DNA of 64,000 nt from Treponema sp. (GCA_017651065.1 JAGCDP010000008.1:1-64000), one strand, 5' to 3'; counted from the stretch's first letter, positions 18,243 through 27,724 are shown. Notes: a model not told the origin generated them from the sequence alone. A program made the numbers and translations.

Positions 18243-19072
18243 TTTACCAGCTTCCCAATGAGCGAACAGATTAAGAAAGCTGCAATGTCTACTGCGACGA
18301 TTGTGCTTCCTACGGGGGTGTCGCCGACTACAGAAATTAAAAGTCCGGTTACAGAACAGAAAACAGAAATCACAGCAGAACAGATTGTAACAGACTTAAA
18401 GCTTTTGAAAATCCTCATGGCACTCAGGGCCGGGAAAATCACAAGTGCAGAAATCAAAAGTGAACCAACAAGATTCATTGCAAGAACAATTATGATTGCA
18501 ATGATTATGGCAATTATAAGATTGTATGCGCTTGCGTGAGTTCCAACTGCCTGGGCAAAGGCTTCGTCAAAAGTAACTGCAAAAATCTTATTGTAAAAAA
18601 TCACAAAGGCAATAATTACGGCAATAGAAAGAATTGTGCACAACCAGACTTCGGCCTTAGTCAAAGTCAAAATAGACATTGCACCAAAAAGGGTAGAGCA
18701 CACATCACCGCTCAGATTGGATGAAACAGAAAAAATGTTCATCAGTAAATATCCTATTGCAAGTGCTCCAACAGAAATCATTGCAATTGCGGCATCACCC
18801 TGAATCTTTTTATTGCGGCCTGTACGAAGAAGAAGTATTGCGCTCAAAATTGTAATAGGCAGAACAAGGAACATGTTGTTTGAAATATTCAAAACAGATG
18901 CTATACAAATACCACCGAACGCTACGTGGCTAAGTCCGTCTCCAATAAAAGAAAAGCGTTTAAGTACAAGCGTTACTCCAAGCAGCGACGAGCAAAGCGA
19001 AATGAGTACGCCTACAATAAAGGCATAGCGGACAAATGAAAAACTGAAATACATTGCAAGATTCTGAATCAT
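18239..19072 (-). CDS. zinc/manganese-type ABC transporter permease
   Basis: A 277-residue integral membrane protein of the ZnuB/TroC/MntB family with about eight helices. Family features include SFSFVRYAFIVGVLISLCSSLLG, LSHVAFGGICIA and the cytoplasmic coupling region FDEAFAQAVGTHASAYN. It forms the channel through which metal released by the binding protein crosses the inner membrane. It overlaps the ATPase gene by 4 bases upstream and the lipoprotein by 4 bases downstream, a tightly coupled operon. Whether zinc or manganese is carried is not decidable here, although the Cys-rich partners favour zinc. Confidence 0.92.
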   Translation of the reverse strand: MIQNLAMYFSFSFVRYAFIVGVLISLCSSLLGVTLVLKRFSFIGDGLSHVAFGGICIASVLNISNNMFLVLPITILSAILLLRTGRNKKIQGDAAIAMISVGALAIGYLLMNIFSVSSNLSGDVCSTLFGAMSILTLTKAEVWLCTILSIAVIIAFVIFYNKIFAVTFDEAFAQAVGTHASAYNLIIAIIIAIIIVLAMNLVGSLLISALVIFPALSAMRIFKSFKSVTICSAVISVFCSVTGLLISVVGDTPVGSTIVAVDIAAFLICSLIGKLVK

Positions 19073-19737
19073 ATTTCCTCCAGTTTGTCGGGAGAAATAA
19101 AGAGTGCAGTTTTGTCCTGTACCTTTAATATTTTAGTTGCATATTTTTTTGCAGCATCTACATCGTGCGTAATCATCATGATTGTAATTCCATCTTTGTG
19201 GAGCTGCTCTATAAGTTCATACATTTCCTGGGTTACCGAAGGATCCAGTCCGCTTACAGGCTCATCAAGAAGAAGCATTTTTTGTGCGGCACATAAAGCA
19301 CGGGCCAAAAGAACACGTTGCTGCTGGCCACCACTGAGCTCACGGTAACAGCGTTTTGAAAGGTTTTCTATTTCCATGCGCTTCATTGCTTCAACGGCAA
19401 GCTTTTTTTCTTCCTTATTATAAAAAGGTCGTTTACCGCAGCGTGACTGACAACCGGAAAGAACAATTTCCCAAACGCTGGCAGGGAAATCACGCTGAAC
19501 CTGTGTCTGCTGAGGCAGGTAGCCTATTTCGTCAGGGAGGACTCCGTCGCCTGTAGAAATCTGTCCTTCGAGAGGCTTTTGCAGTCGCAGAATTGTTTTC
19601 ATAAGCGTAGTTTTTCCGGAACCGTTTTCGCCGATTATACAAAGGTAATCGCCCTTTTCTACAGAAAAGCTAACGTTTTCAAGGACTGTGTTTGAGTTAT
19701 ATCCTAATGTCAGGTTTTCACATTTAAGCTGTGCCAT
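19069..19737 (-). CDS. zinc/manganese-type ABC transporter ATPase
   Basis: A 222-residue ATPase of the ZnuC/TroB type. Walker A is GENGSGKTT (about residue 37), the signature LSGGQQQRVLLARAL, Walker B LLLDEPVSGLD, and the switch His is in MITHDVD. All catalytic elements are intact and the length is usual. It powers metal import with the permease encoded at 18239-19072. The start is 29 bases after the binding-protein gene stop, and the stop overlaps the permease ATG. Confidence 0.94.
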   Translation of the reverse strand: MAQLKCENLTLGYNSNTVLENVSFSVEKGDYLCIIGENGSGKTTLMKTILRLQKPLEGQISTGDGVLPDEIGYLPQQTQVQRDFPASVWEIVLSGCQSRCGKRPFYNKEEKKLAVEAMKRMEIENLSKRCYRELSGGQQQRVLLARALCAAQKMLLLDEPVSGLDPSVTQEMYELIEQLHKDGITIMMITHDVDAAKKYATKILKVQDKTALFISPDKLEEI

Positions 19738-19766
19738 TATTTTCCTTTTTTGTATCTTTATTTTTA

Positions 19767-20717
19767 TCAGTTAGGGCGCAGTAAAGTCAAGTTGTTTCGC
19801 ATAATATCAATATAATTTTTTCCGTTGAACAACTGGCTCAAAGTAAGCGATTCCATACTGTCAAAGACAAGAGTGTCGCATTTTGGATTTTTTGAATTTG
19901 CTATAACCTGTTTTGCAAGCTTTTTATCTGAATTTTCAAAGCAGTAAACGGCAGAAGCACCAGTCTCATCAATTTTTTCGCCAAACTCTTTAAGGTTTAC
20001 TGTAATTACCTGTTTAGTCTTGATTACCGGGCAGTAATCATAAACTGCAATGTAATTAAAGCCATATTCATTAAAAAGAGCTTTGAACGGCATGCAATCG
20101 CAGATTATAAATACAGTGTCTTTTGTTTTCTGAGCCTGAAGTTTATAAGTGTCATCAAGAATTGTAAGCAGCTGATTGTATTTTTCATGACACTGCTTAT
20201 ATAAAGCCTGATTTTCACTGTCCAGAGTACATAACGCCTCAGAAATCTTATTACAGAAAATAACAGCCTGCGAAGGAGAAATGAGAATATGTTCGTCAAT
20301 TTCAGTCTGGTCATTAATCTGTGCATAATCAAAAAGTCTCAGCACAATTCTGTCTGGATGTTCAGAAGAAGTTTTTTCTACATATTCATCAATCCATTTT
20401 TCAGATTCGCCTCCTGCATAAATAAGAAGATTGGCAGAATCAATAAGATTTTCTTCTGTAACTCCGGGAACTAAGTTATGATAATTAAACCCGTTTTTTA
20501 TTATAAGATTCAAAAAGAGATTTGTATTATCAGAATCATTCATAAGGTTTCTTGTCCAGTCATAAATAACCGGAACAGAAGTGACTACCTTAAATTGTGG
20601 AGAAGATATTTTTTTTGGTTTATACAGAATCAGAAAAAAGGCTGTAATGAGGATAAGAAATATTAAAGAAACGCAGACCCTTAAAATTATTGAGAGTCTG
20701 CGAGTTGAAAGGTTCAC
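19767..20717 (-). CDS. ZnuA-like metal-binding protein with an altered ligand set
   Basis: A 316-residue periplasmic binding protein with an N-terminal signal or anchor (about residues 12-32), the expected substrate receptor of the adjacent ABC transporter. Cluster A-I ligand His positions are recognisable in GFNYHNLVPGV and DEHILISPSQ, and an acidic residue in CFENSD. Where ZnuA/TroA have a third His, the aligned stretch is FIICDCMPFKALF, with two Cys and an Asp but no His. The site may therefore be Cys-containing. Start is GTG at 20717, overlapping the previous TAG by one base (TAGTG). Confidence 0.85.
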   Translation of the reverse strand: MNLSTRRLSIILRVCVSLIFLILITAFFLILYKPKKISSPQFKVVTSVPVIYDWTRNLMNDSDNTNLFLNLIIKNGFNYHNLVPGVTEENLIDSANLLIYAGGESEKWIDEYVEKTSSEHPDRIVLRLFDYAQINDQTEIDEHILISPSQAVIFCNKISEALCTLDSENQALYKQCHEKYNQLLTILDDTYKLQAQKTKDTVFIICDCMPFKALFNEYGFNYIAVYDYCPVIKTKQVITVNLKEFGEKIDETGASAVYCFENSDKKLAKQVIANSKNPKCDTLVFDSMESLTLSQLFNGKNYIDIMRNNLTLLRPN

Positions 20718-22984
20718 TATTGTATAAGTCCCTTGAGTTTTGATTTAGCAGCATCTTTAACAGCTTCCTTAGCATCATCTGCAGCTGCCTTCGCTTTTCC
20801 TGTTGTAGCATCTTCAAGCTCTTTCTTTTTGGCGTCAATTTTTCCGTATATTTCGTCAATGTTTTTCTGATAGCCGCTAAGCTTTTGAGAAATATCATTG
20901 AAGCTGTTTATTTCGCCAAGTGCACCGTTGGTATATTCGTTAATCTTACCTAACAGTTCTGCCTGAACCTTTTCTTTAATACCGCTAAGCTGATTAGTCA
21001 TTTCGGCTGTAAATGCTTTCATAAACTGTTTATCAACATCGGTAATAAGGTTAAGATTAACACCTGCAGTTTCTGTAAAGCCTGCTTCTACACCAAGCTT
21101 CATGCTGTTGATTTTTGCAAGTGTGTTCATGTAAATCTTAGAAACAAAATCAGGTTCGAAGGAAGGGGCAGAAAGCATAAGTTCTGTAAAGAAGCCTGTT
21201 CCGCTCAAGCTGAAGCCTTCATCTTCAAAAATCTTAAGAACAAAATCAAGCTGTGTTTTTGAAGAATCAATTCCAGGAAGGCCTGGAACATCGCCAAACT
21301 TGCTTGAAGGATATGCAAGAGAAAGCTTGTCACAGTTGTAGTTAGCTAAAACTAAAGGTTCCGAAGAAGCTTCGCGGGTATCTACAACAAGTTTTGCTTT
21401 ATGGTCAATGTTAAGGAAGGATGCAGTTACATTTGCAACAGCAGGTTTTCCTGTAAGTTCCATATTGTTTGTAAGGTCTGAAGCATCAAAGGCAAAAGCT
21501 GGTCCGGAGCCCGAAGCCTTTTTTATCCAGAATTTTGGAGCAGAATCATTTTTATAGTAAACGTTTCTGCCTTCTGCTCGTGCTATTGTTACAGCCTTTT
21601 TCTGTTTCTTTTCTTTTTTAGATTTATTTTTATCACTGTTCTTTGCCTGCTGAAGTTTATCTACAACTTTTACATAATACGGATAGTATTTTCCAAGCAG
21701 CTGATAGATTATTGAGTCAAAGGTTCCAGAAATAAAGTTCTTTCCTGTATCAAGATTAATTGAAGTAAACTTTTTAATCTGAGCATCAACAATTCCTTTA
21801 TCATTTGCAATTGCATTCTGAAGCTGGGTAGAAATGCCTCCAACTCCGTTAATATCTGACTGAATATCTTTGAGTGCTGTGTCTGCGTCTTTTTTAAGGG
21901 AATCAAGATCTGAACGCAGGCTGGAAATTGTATCAATTGCTTCTTTGATTTTTGTAGGGTTAGATTGTAATGAGCTAACATCAAGATTTGTAATTTTTTC
22001 CGAGGCAGCTTTTACATTATCAAGCTTTTTCTTAATTTCATCAGGCTTGTTCTTATATTTGTTTGTAAGTTCCTTTGCCTGTTCTTCAATCTGCTTTGAA
22101 ATTTTTGGAGTCTGAAGCTGCTCCTGACAATCTTTAATGATTTTTTCGGGATTATACTGATCAAACAAACCGGAAACAGAATCTTTTAGTGTGCCCATTG
22201 CCGCATCTTTTTTGGAATCAAGCGAAACCATAAATGCCGATTTTTCATTTGCCTTTGCGGCTTTCTTTGCCTGCTTTTCCTTTTTCTTCTGAATCTTTGC
22301 AAGTTTAAGGGCAGAAATGTCGCCGGAATACTTTCTGTCTGTATTTGTGTCTACTCCAAGAATCGAAAGTTCATTTGCAACAAAACGGGCTTTGAGCAGC
22401 TGGTTCATATCAAAATCAAAAGTAATCGATTCAACAGAAAAGAGGTTTTTCATAGGTTCTTTTTTGTTTGCAACCTGCCAGCCTGTCATTTTAAAAGAAG
22501 ATTTTATAAAGCTGATGTTCAGGTAATCAATATCACACTTGGCTTCAAAAATGCTCTCGCAGGTAGAAGTAATGATTTTGCGTGCAATAAAATTCTTTGT
22601 AAGTGTAAGAGCAACTATTACTGCGGCTATTGATGCAACAGTAACAATCAGCGGTAAAAGTCTTATGCGGCCTTTGTTTTCTTTGATTTCTGCAGCAATT
22701 GTAGCAAGATGATTGATTTCCTTCTTTTCAAAAAGAGAATCCTTTGGAATTGCATACAAGGCAACACCTTTTTTATTCTTTCCTGATTCTTTAAAGATTG
22801 ATTCAATATATTTTTTATCTTCAGGAATAAACAGCTTTTTAAGGATTTTTTTGTCGAGCTGTTTTTTTGTATAAGTCTTTTTGAAAATCTTTGGAGCTTT
22901 TTTAGCTTCATAAGTTTTGAGCTGCTTTGGAGCCTTTGCTGGCTTAGCAGCCTTTTCAGGTTTTTTTGTCTCTTCTTTTTTCAT
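20717..22984 (-). CDS. TIGR03545-family membrane protein, AsmA-like
   Basis: A 755-residue protein with a long Lys/Ala-rich cytoplasmic N-terminus, one membrane helix (about residues 105-130) and a large extracytoplasmic part. Just after the membrane the pattern LFSVESITFDFDMNQLL resembles the opening of AsmA/TamB-like proteins. Coiled-coil regions follow (about 280-400) and near the C-terminus. I recognise the pair with the next gene as TIGR03545/TIGR03546, conserved neighbours of unknown function. It overlaps that gene by 4 bases and the metal-binding protein by 1 base. Inference: an envelope protein, perhaps in lipid or cell-surface assembly. Confidence 0.75.
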   Translation of the reverse strand: MKKEETKKPEKAAKPAKAPKQLKTYEAKKAPKIFKKTYTKKQLDKKILKKLFIPEDKKYIESIFKESGKNKKGVALYAIPKDSLFEKKEINHLATIAAEIKENKGRIRLLPLIVTVASIAAVIVALTLTKNFIARKIITSTCESIFEAKCDIDYLNISFIKSSFKMTGWQVANKKEPMKNLFSVESITFDFDMNQLLKARFVANELSILGVDTNTDRKYSGDISALKLAKIQKKKEKQAKKAAKANEKSAFMVSLDSKKDAAMGTLKDSVSGLFDQYNPEKIIKDCQEQLQTPKISKQIEEQAKELTNKYKNKPDEIKKKLDNVKAASEKITNLDVSSLQSNPTKIKEAIDTISSLRSDLDSLKKDADTALKDIQSDINGVGGISTQLQNAIANDKGIVDAQIKKFTSINLDTGKNFISGTFDSIIYQLLGKYYPYYVKVVDKLQQAKNSDKNKSKKEKKQKKAVTIARAEGRNVYYKNDSAPKFWIKKASGSGPAFAFDASDLTNNMELTGKPAVANVTASFLNIDHKAKLVVDTREASSEPLVLANYNCDKLSLAYPSSKFGDVPGLPGIDSSKTQLDFVLKIFEDEGFSLSGTGFFTELMLSAPSFEPDFVSKIYMNTLAKINSMKLGVEAGFTETAGVNLNLITDVDKQFMKAFTAEMTNQLSGIKEKVQAELLGKINEYTNGALGEINSFNDISQKLSGYQKNIDEIYGKIDAKKKELEDATTGKAKAAADDAKEAVKDAAKSKLKGLIQ

Positions 22985-23484
22985 GCCATTTCTCCTATTT
23001 TAACAATAAGCGGAAGTTTTGAAAGGAAAACCACCAGCTTTGATTTTCTTACAGCCGGAGCAAGGAAGGCACGCCAGTACTTTAAGAAAATTCTGACAAG
23101 GAAATAAACAGGTATGTAAACAGCAAGAGAGAAGAGCAGAGAACCCATAACTATTGTATTATTGAATTTTGTAAAGGCAACAAAAGGAATATCGAGAAGC
23201 CATGAGAAGAATGGGGTAAGCTTTTCTAAATTAAGGAACCACCATCCCATAGTGTCAAAAAGCGGATCAAGAAGAGGAGCCAGCAGAGAAAACAAGAAGG
23301 TAAACATAATAAAGGTTCCCTTGTTTATGCGTACAAAAAGAAAGAACACTGTAAGAATATACCAAAGGGCATTGGTTTTTGGCATAAAGCCTAAAATCAT
23401 ACCCAGACAAACTGCATGAGCTATTGCTCCCGGATGAACATTACTGTTCAATGCTTTGAAAAAACGAATTATGGCTTTGAGCAT
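22981..23484 (-). CDS. TIGR03546-family (DUF2062-like) membrane protein
   Basis: A 167-residue membrane protein, about four helices. The N-terminal NVHPGAIAHAVCLGMILGFMPK matches the DUF2062-like pattern, in which a Gly/Pro-rich turn precedes the first helices. It is the first gene of a six-gene operon running down to 17748, and forms with the TIGR03545 protein a pair usually found together. Function unknown. Its upstream gap carries two family B palindromes and lies divergent to the FtsH-like gene. Confidence 0.78.
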   Translation of the reverse strand: MLKAIIRFFKALNSNVHPGAIAHAVCLGMILGFMPKTNALWYILTVFFLFVRINKGTFIMFTFLFSLLAPLLDPLFDTMGWWFLNLEKLTPFFSWLLDIPFVAFTKFNNTIVMGSLLFSLAVYIPVYFLVRIFLKYWRAFLAPAVRKSKLVVFLSKLPLIVKIGEMA

Positions 23485-23504
23485 AAAAACTCCTAAGATT
23501 AATT

Positions 23505-23573
23505 GTCATTCCCGGGCTTGACCCGGGAATCGCTTTTATAATTGAGATTGTCGGGTCGAGCCCGACAATGACA
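23505..23573. repeat. tandem family B repeats
   Basis: The TTCCCGGGC...CCCGGGAA variant (23505-23531) and the TTGTCGGG...CCCGACAA form (23545-23573) are separated by about 13 AT-rich bases. This is the same order as at 16404-16490. They lie in the divergent gap between the TIGR03546 operon and the FtsH-like gene. Confidence 0.85.
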
Positions 23574-23646
23574 AGAAATAATTATCTATATTATTCTATT
23601 CCATTAGTAGTCAAAATTCAATATTATTATTACAAAGGACAATGTT

Positions 23647-24813
23647 ATGAAAAGAAAGAATCTGTTTATCTATATCATCCTGTTGATTGTAGTTTGTGTT
23701 GCCGGATATTTTACCTGGAATTATTTTGATTCAAAAAAAATCCAGGTGCCTTATTCTGATTTTTACAAACAGATGAGTCTTGGCAAGGTAGAGACAGTTA
23801 CTATAAAAGAAAATCAGCTTGAGTATGAGCTTAAAGACCCTTCGACAAGCTCAGGGACCACGGGGATAATTTACAAAACAGAAAATCCGCATTCTTCAAC
23901 TTTGGAAGAATCTCTTTTGAAAAAGGGTGTAAAGGTAACTGTAGAAAAAGATTCTGCACAAATTTTTTCACTAATTTTTGATATTATTTTTTATGTATTT
24001 TTCTTTGGAATTATTATTGTAGTATTCCGCAAATTCATTTCGCCAAATACATTTAAGGTTGTGCATAAAACAGGCGTAAAATTTGATGATGTTGTGGGTA
24101 TGGATAATCTTAAACGCGATATGACTCAGGTTATGAAAATCATGCAGAATGCAAAAGAGTATGCTGCAAAAGGAATTCGTATGCCAAAAGGTATTCTGCT
24201 CGAAGGAGAACCTGGTAACGGAAAAACTCTTTTTGCAAAAGCTCTTGCCGGTGAAGCAAAGGTAAACTTTATTCCAGCCAAAGCAACAGATTTTGAAAGC
24301 ATGTTTATGGCAATTGGTCCTATGAAGGTAAAGCTTTTGTTCCGAAAGGCACGGAAGCAGGCACCATGTATTGTTTTTATTGATGAGTTTGACGGAATTG
24401 GAACTGTAAGAAATTATACCGGCAGTGCGCTCGAAACAGAAAATACAAGAATTGTAACAGCGCTGCTTAATGAGCTTGACGGTTTTGAACCTTCAAAAGG
24501 TGTTCTTGTGTTAGCTGCAACTAACTCAATTGAGGCACTGGACCCGGCACTCATTCGTCCTGGTCGTTTTGATGCACGTTTTAAAGTTCCGTATCCAGAT
24601 TACAATGCGCGTGTTGAACTTGTAAAAATGTATTGCAATGGAAAAAATCCAGATACTGCCTGTACACCGGAAACTCTTGCAAAATATACAGACGGATATT
24701 CTTGTGCAAAAATTGAATCTGTATTGAACCGTGCTGCCTTACTTGCAGGGCAGGATAACCGGGTAGAATTTGCAATGGATGATTTTAAGCAGGCCTGCAA
24801 GGATGTTAATTAA
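23647..24813 (+). CDS. FtsH-like AAA+ ATPase lacking the peptidase domain
   Basis: A 388-residue protein with FtsH's front half: helix 1 (about 6-26), a periplasmic FtsH-ext-like domain, helix 2 (about 105-127) and an AAA+ module. Walker A is GEPGNGKT, Walker B IVFIDEFDG, and the second region of homology ends IRPGRFDARF. It stops after the AAA lid, so the M41 protease with HExxH is absent. The FtsH pore loop FVGVG is replaced by FMAIG. Upstream SD AAAGGA supports the start. A family A repeat (23838-23856) adds PSTSSGT to the periplasmic part. A complete ftsH is at 45962. Likely an unfoldase, remodeller or FtsH regulator. Confidence 0.85.
   Translation: MKRKNLFIYIILLIVVCVAGYFTWNYFDSKKIQVPYSDFYKQMSLGKVETVTIKENQLEYELKDPSTSSGTTGIIYKTENPHSSTLEESLLKKGVKVTVEKDSAQIFSLIFDIIFYVFFFGIIIVVFRKFISPNTFKVVHKTGVKFDDVVGMDNLKRDMTQVMKIMQNAKEYAAKGIRMPKGILLEGEPGNGKTLFAKALAGEAKVNFIPAKATDFESMFMAIGPMKVKLLFRKARKQAPCIVFIDEFDGIGTVRNYTGSALETENTRIVTALLNELDGFEPSKGVLVLAATNSIEALDPALIRPGRFDARFKVPYPDYNARVELVKMYCNGKNPDTACTPETLAKYTDGYSCAKIESVLNRAALLAGQDNRVEFAMDDFKQACKDVN
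23838..23856 (+). repeat. family A repeat, in frame (PSTSSGT)
   Basis: CCCTTCGACAAGCTCAGGG inside the extracytoplasmic domain of the FtsH-like gene, read as DPSTSSGTTG. Confidence 0.88.
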
Positions 24814-26221
24814 TTAAAGCATCCGCCAGACAAGTAATCCATCCGGCTTTTTCTGTGTTTCTGTCTGCTACAAGCGGGATTGTCTGTAAAATATAATTGC
24901 CAAGTGTAATTTCAATCTTACCGTATTCAGCTCCTGCAGTAATCTGCCCTTGTAAGTAATCAGGTATAGTAACATTTACACTTATATTCTGAAGGTTTTC
25001 TGCAATTGAATTACCGGTTACAAAAGGCACGCACACACTCTGAGGTTTATATGCTGCCATAAGGTTAAGGCCTTTTTCTTTGGCAGCATAAAGCTTTACA
25101 AAATAAGAAGTCTGAAGATTGCTCAAATCATAATCTCTGAAAATGCTGAAGGCTGTTTCCATAATTTGTGTTCCATCAGCAACGCGCCCTGCCTGACCTT
25201 CTTTAGTATTTTTACCTTTGCCACCCATTGTTACAGAAAGAAAACGAGTTCCGTTTCGTTCAACAGTAAGGGCAAGATTATAGCCGCTTTCATCAATGTA
25301 GCCTGTTTTAAGTCCATCGCAGCCGGCAAGCCTGCCAAGAAGAGGATTTGTATTTTCCTGAGTAATTCCCATTGTAATAGATTCAGGAAGTCCGTTTGAC
25401 CAGTCTTGAGCTCCATAACGATCCCCCGGAGCCATGTTCCTTTCTTTAGGATAAGTAAAGCTTGCTACAGAATGGAATTTTTTGAGCGAACCTGGATGTT
25501 TAAGAATATAAAGACGACAGAAGGCTGCCATTTCTCTTGCAGTTGTAACATTTAGTTCGCTGTAACCGGAACTTTCTACAAAATGTGTATGAGTAAGACC
25601 TGCATCAAGTGCCGCCTGATTCATTCGCTCTACAAAGTCTTCCATTGAGCCACACACTGCATAGGCAAGCGCATAAGCCGCATCATTGCCGGAACAAATG
25701 GAAAGTCCCAGTAAAAGCTCTTCAAGAGTAACAATTTGTCCTTTGCCCAAAAACATAAGGGAAGAATGGGGAGGCATATTACAGGCCCAGCATTCAGGTG
25801 GCAGAGGAATTACATCGCTGTAGTTCATGCGGCCTTGTAAAATTTCTTCTTCAACAACATACATTGCAAAAAGCTTTGTCATGCTGGCGGGAGGAATTAC
25901 CTTGTCTGCATTTTTTTCATATATAATATTGCCGTTAGAAATATCTATTAAAATAGCTGAATCTGCACCTACCTGTATTGAAAGCTCCGGCAGAGTGTAG
26001 GGAAGAGAGGTTAAAAGTTTATTCTGTTCTGCATATTTGTTTTTAAGCTCAAGATTTAATTTAGTCTGCAGTTCAAAATCAAGAGGTTCAGCGCCTGTAA
26101 GCTTAGAAAAGCTGGACTTTCGTATACCGGCAAAAATAAAAAAGCCTGCAAAAAGAGCAAAAACAAGACCTGCCGCAAGCGAAAGCTTTATAATGCGTGA
26201 TTTTTTCATTTTTTTATCCAT
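24806..26221 (-). CDS. D-alanyl-D-alanine carboxypeptidase (PBP5/DacA family)
   Basis: A 471-residue serine peptidase that trims the terminal D-Ala of peptidoglycan stem peptides. Signal anchor about residues 12-32; catalytic motifs are SxxK in PPASMTKLFAMYV, SxN in SICSGNDAAYALAY, and KTG in DGLKTGYIDESGYNLAL. A C-terminal beta-rich domain follows, as in PBP5. The start could also be the Met four codons later. The 3' end overlaps the convergent FtsH-like gene by 8 bases. Confidence 0.93.
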   Translation of the reverse strand: MDKKMKKSRIIKLSLAAGLVFALFAGFFIFAGIRKSSFSKLTGAEPLDFELQTKLNLELKNKYAEQNKLLTSLPYTLPELSIQVGADSAILIDISNGNIIYEKNADKVIPPASMTKLFAMYVVEEEILQGRMNYSDVIPLPPECWACNMPPHSSLMFLGKGQIVTLEELLLGLSICSGNDAAYALAYAVCGSMEDFVERMNQAALDAGLTHTHFVESSGYSELNVTTAREMAAFCRLYILKHPGSLKKFHSVASFTYPKERNMAPGDRYGAQDWSNGLPESITMGITQENTNPLLGRLAGCDGLKTGYIDESGYNLALTVERNGTRFLSVTMGGKGKNTKEGQAGRVADGTQIMETAFSIFRDYDLSNLQTSYFVKLYAAKEKGLNLMAAYKPQSVCVPFVTGNSIAENLQNISVNVTIPDYLQGQITAGAEYGKIEITLGNYILQTIPLVADRNTEKAGWITCLADALIN

Positions 26222-26280
26222 ATCTGCTATTTACTGAACAATATCTTAGACATTTTTGCCTATATTTACAAGAATACAAT

Positions 26281-26308
26281 TTGAAAATTTTGAATTATGT
26301 GTTATAAT
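26281..26308 (+). promoter_or_regulatory. sigma-70-type promoter for the HD-GYP gene
   Basis: TTGAAA (26281-26286), 16-base spacer, TATAAT (26303-26308), 27 bases before the ATG at 26336. Confidence 0.55.
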
Positions 26309-26335
26309 TACCATAATATATAGAAAAAAGAAATT

Positions 26336-27724
26336 ATGAAACTTATAAATATTACATTAGATGCATATAATATACTTCTTGGAATAATTCTTTTTGTAGC
26401 AATCAATATGCGGCACATTGTAAATGCTAAAGTAAAGAACGGCTTTAAGGCCATGGTTCTTGTAAATTGCTGCATGGCTGCTATGAATGCTCTTACACTA
26501 ATTGTTGAAGGTTCTTTAAATCCAGTTTGTGTCAAAATACTTCCTGTCTCATTATTCCTTTTTTATATATTTTCCTTTTCTGTACTGGTAATTGCAGGTA
26601 TAGAAATGATGTTTTACTTAAATCTTGCAAAATATAGAAAACCTTTCCTTGTAATTGTTCTGCTTGTTATTTTGGTTTATGTCGGACTTATTATTGCAAA
26701 TACACAGTTAGGATTTTTATATTATATTGATGAAAACAATTTTTATTTCCGTGGAGAAAGGTTTTACAGTGCACAAATAGTACGTCTCTTCCTCTTTATA
26801 AACTTTTTTATCTATCTTATTATCAATGCTAAGTCAGTTAATAAGGAACATATTCTTTTTATTACAGCATTTATTCTTTTCCCACAGACAATGCAGCTCT
26901 TACAGATTGCATTCAGTGGAGTTCTGCTTTTAAATACAGGTTATACAATTTCGTTCCTGATAATGTTTATACATTCAAACCGTCACCTTGAAGAAAATCT
27001 GGATTCCATAGAATACGAGCTTGATGCCAAGGAAACGGAGCTTAACAACAAGATTACAGAAATTGAACAGTCAAAGCTTGAATTTATTAAAATGCAGAAT
27101 CATACAATCGAAAGTCTTTCGAACCTTGTAGAAAACCGCGACGAAGATACAGGCGAACATGTACGCCGTACAAGGGAATATGTAGAGCTTCTTGCAGTTC
27201 AGCTTATGAAGAATAATCATTATCCTGATATTCTGACTCCTCGTTATGTACGATTCCTTAAGCGTGCAGCACCAATGCATGATATTGGAAAGATTATTGT
27301 ACCAGATGCAATATTAAAAAAACCGGGACGCCTTACTCCGGAAGAGTTTGCCTTGATGAAGTGTCATGCTTCTGAAGGCGGCCGAATTGTTCATGAAATT
27401 TTTGACGGTTATGAAGACCCTGAATATATTAAAATTACAGCCGACATAGCAATGTACCACCACGAAAAATGGGACGGTTCCGGATACCCCTCTAAGCTCA
27501 AAGGAAACGCAATTCCGTTGAGTGCAAGAATCATGGCCCTTGCCGATGTTTTTGATGCGTTAGTTTCTCCTCGTGTATATAAATCTCCAATGTCTTATGA
27601 AGAAGCTTTTACTCTCATAGAAGAAAACAGCGGTATTCATTTTGACCCGGTTATAGCCCAGGAATTCCTGAACATCAAAGAAAAAGCCGCCGCAATTAAC
27701 GAAAGCTATAGACGGGTGGATTAG
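26336..27724 (+). CDS. 7-helix membrane sensor with HD-GYP domain
   Basis: A 462-residue protein: about seven N-terminal membrane helices (to residue ~220), a coiled coil (ELDAKETELNNKITEIE) and an HD-GYP domain (about 255-450). Visible catalytic motifs are NRDEDTGEHVRRTREY, PMHDIGKIIVPD, HHEKWDGSGYP (the GYP signature) and ALADVFDAL. HD-GYP proteins hydrolyse cyclic di-GMP, so this is predicted to lower c-di-GMP in response to an unknown membrane signal. It may lead an operon with the phase-variable-looking lipoprotein, which begins 33 bases after its stop. Two GGDEF-type proteins lie at 51-57 kb. Confidence 0.92.
   Translation: MKLINITLDAYNILLGIILFVAINMRHIVNAKVKNGFKAMVLVNCCMAAMNALTLIVEGSLNPVCVKILPVSLFLFYIFSFSVLVIAGIEMMFYLNLAKYRKPFLVIVLLVILVYVGLIIANTQLGFLYYIDENNFYFRGERFYSAQIVRLFLFINFFIYLIINAKSVNKEHILFITAFILFPQTMQLLQIAFSGVLLLNTGYTISFLIMFIHSNRHLEENLDSIEYELDAKETELNNKITEIEQSKLEFIKMQNHTIESLSNLVENRDEDTGEHVRRTREYVELLAVQLMKNNHYPDILTPRYVRFLKRAAPMHDIGKIIVPDAILKKPGRLTPEEFALMKCHASEGGRIVHEIFDGYEDPEYIKITADIAMYHHEKWDGSGYPSKLKGNAIPLSARIMALADVFDALVSPRVYKSPMSYEEAFTLIEENSGIHFDPVIAQEFLNIKEKAAAINESYRRVD

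Noticed and set aside
24806..24813. Frameshift at the end of the FtsH-like gene hiding a protease domain
   Set aside because: The sequence downstream is the D,D-carboxypeptidase gene on the other strand; no HExxH-coding frame follows.
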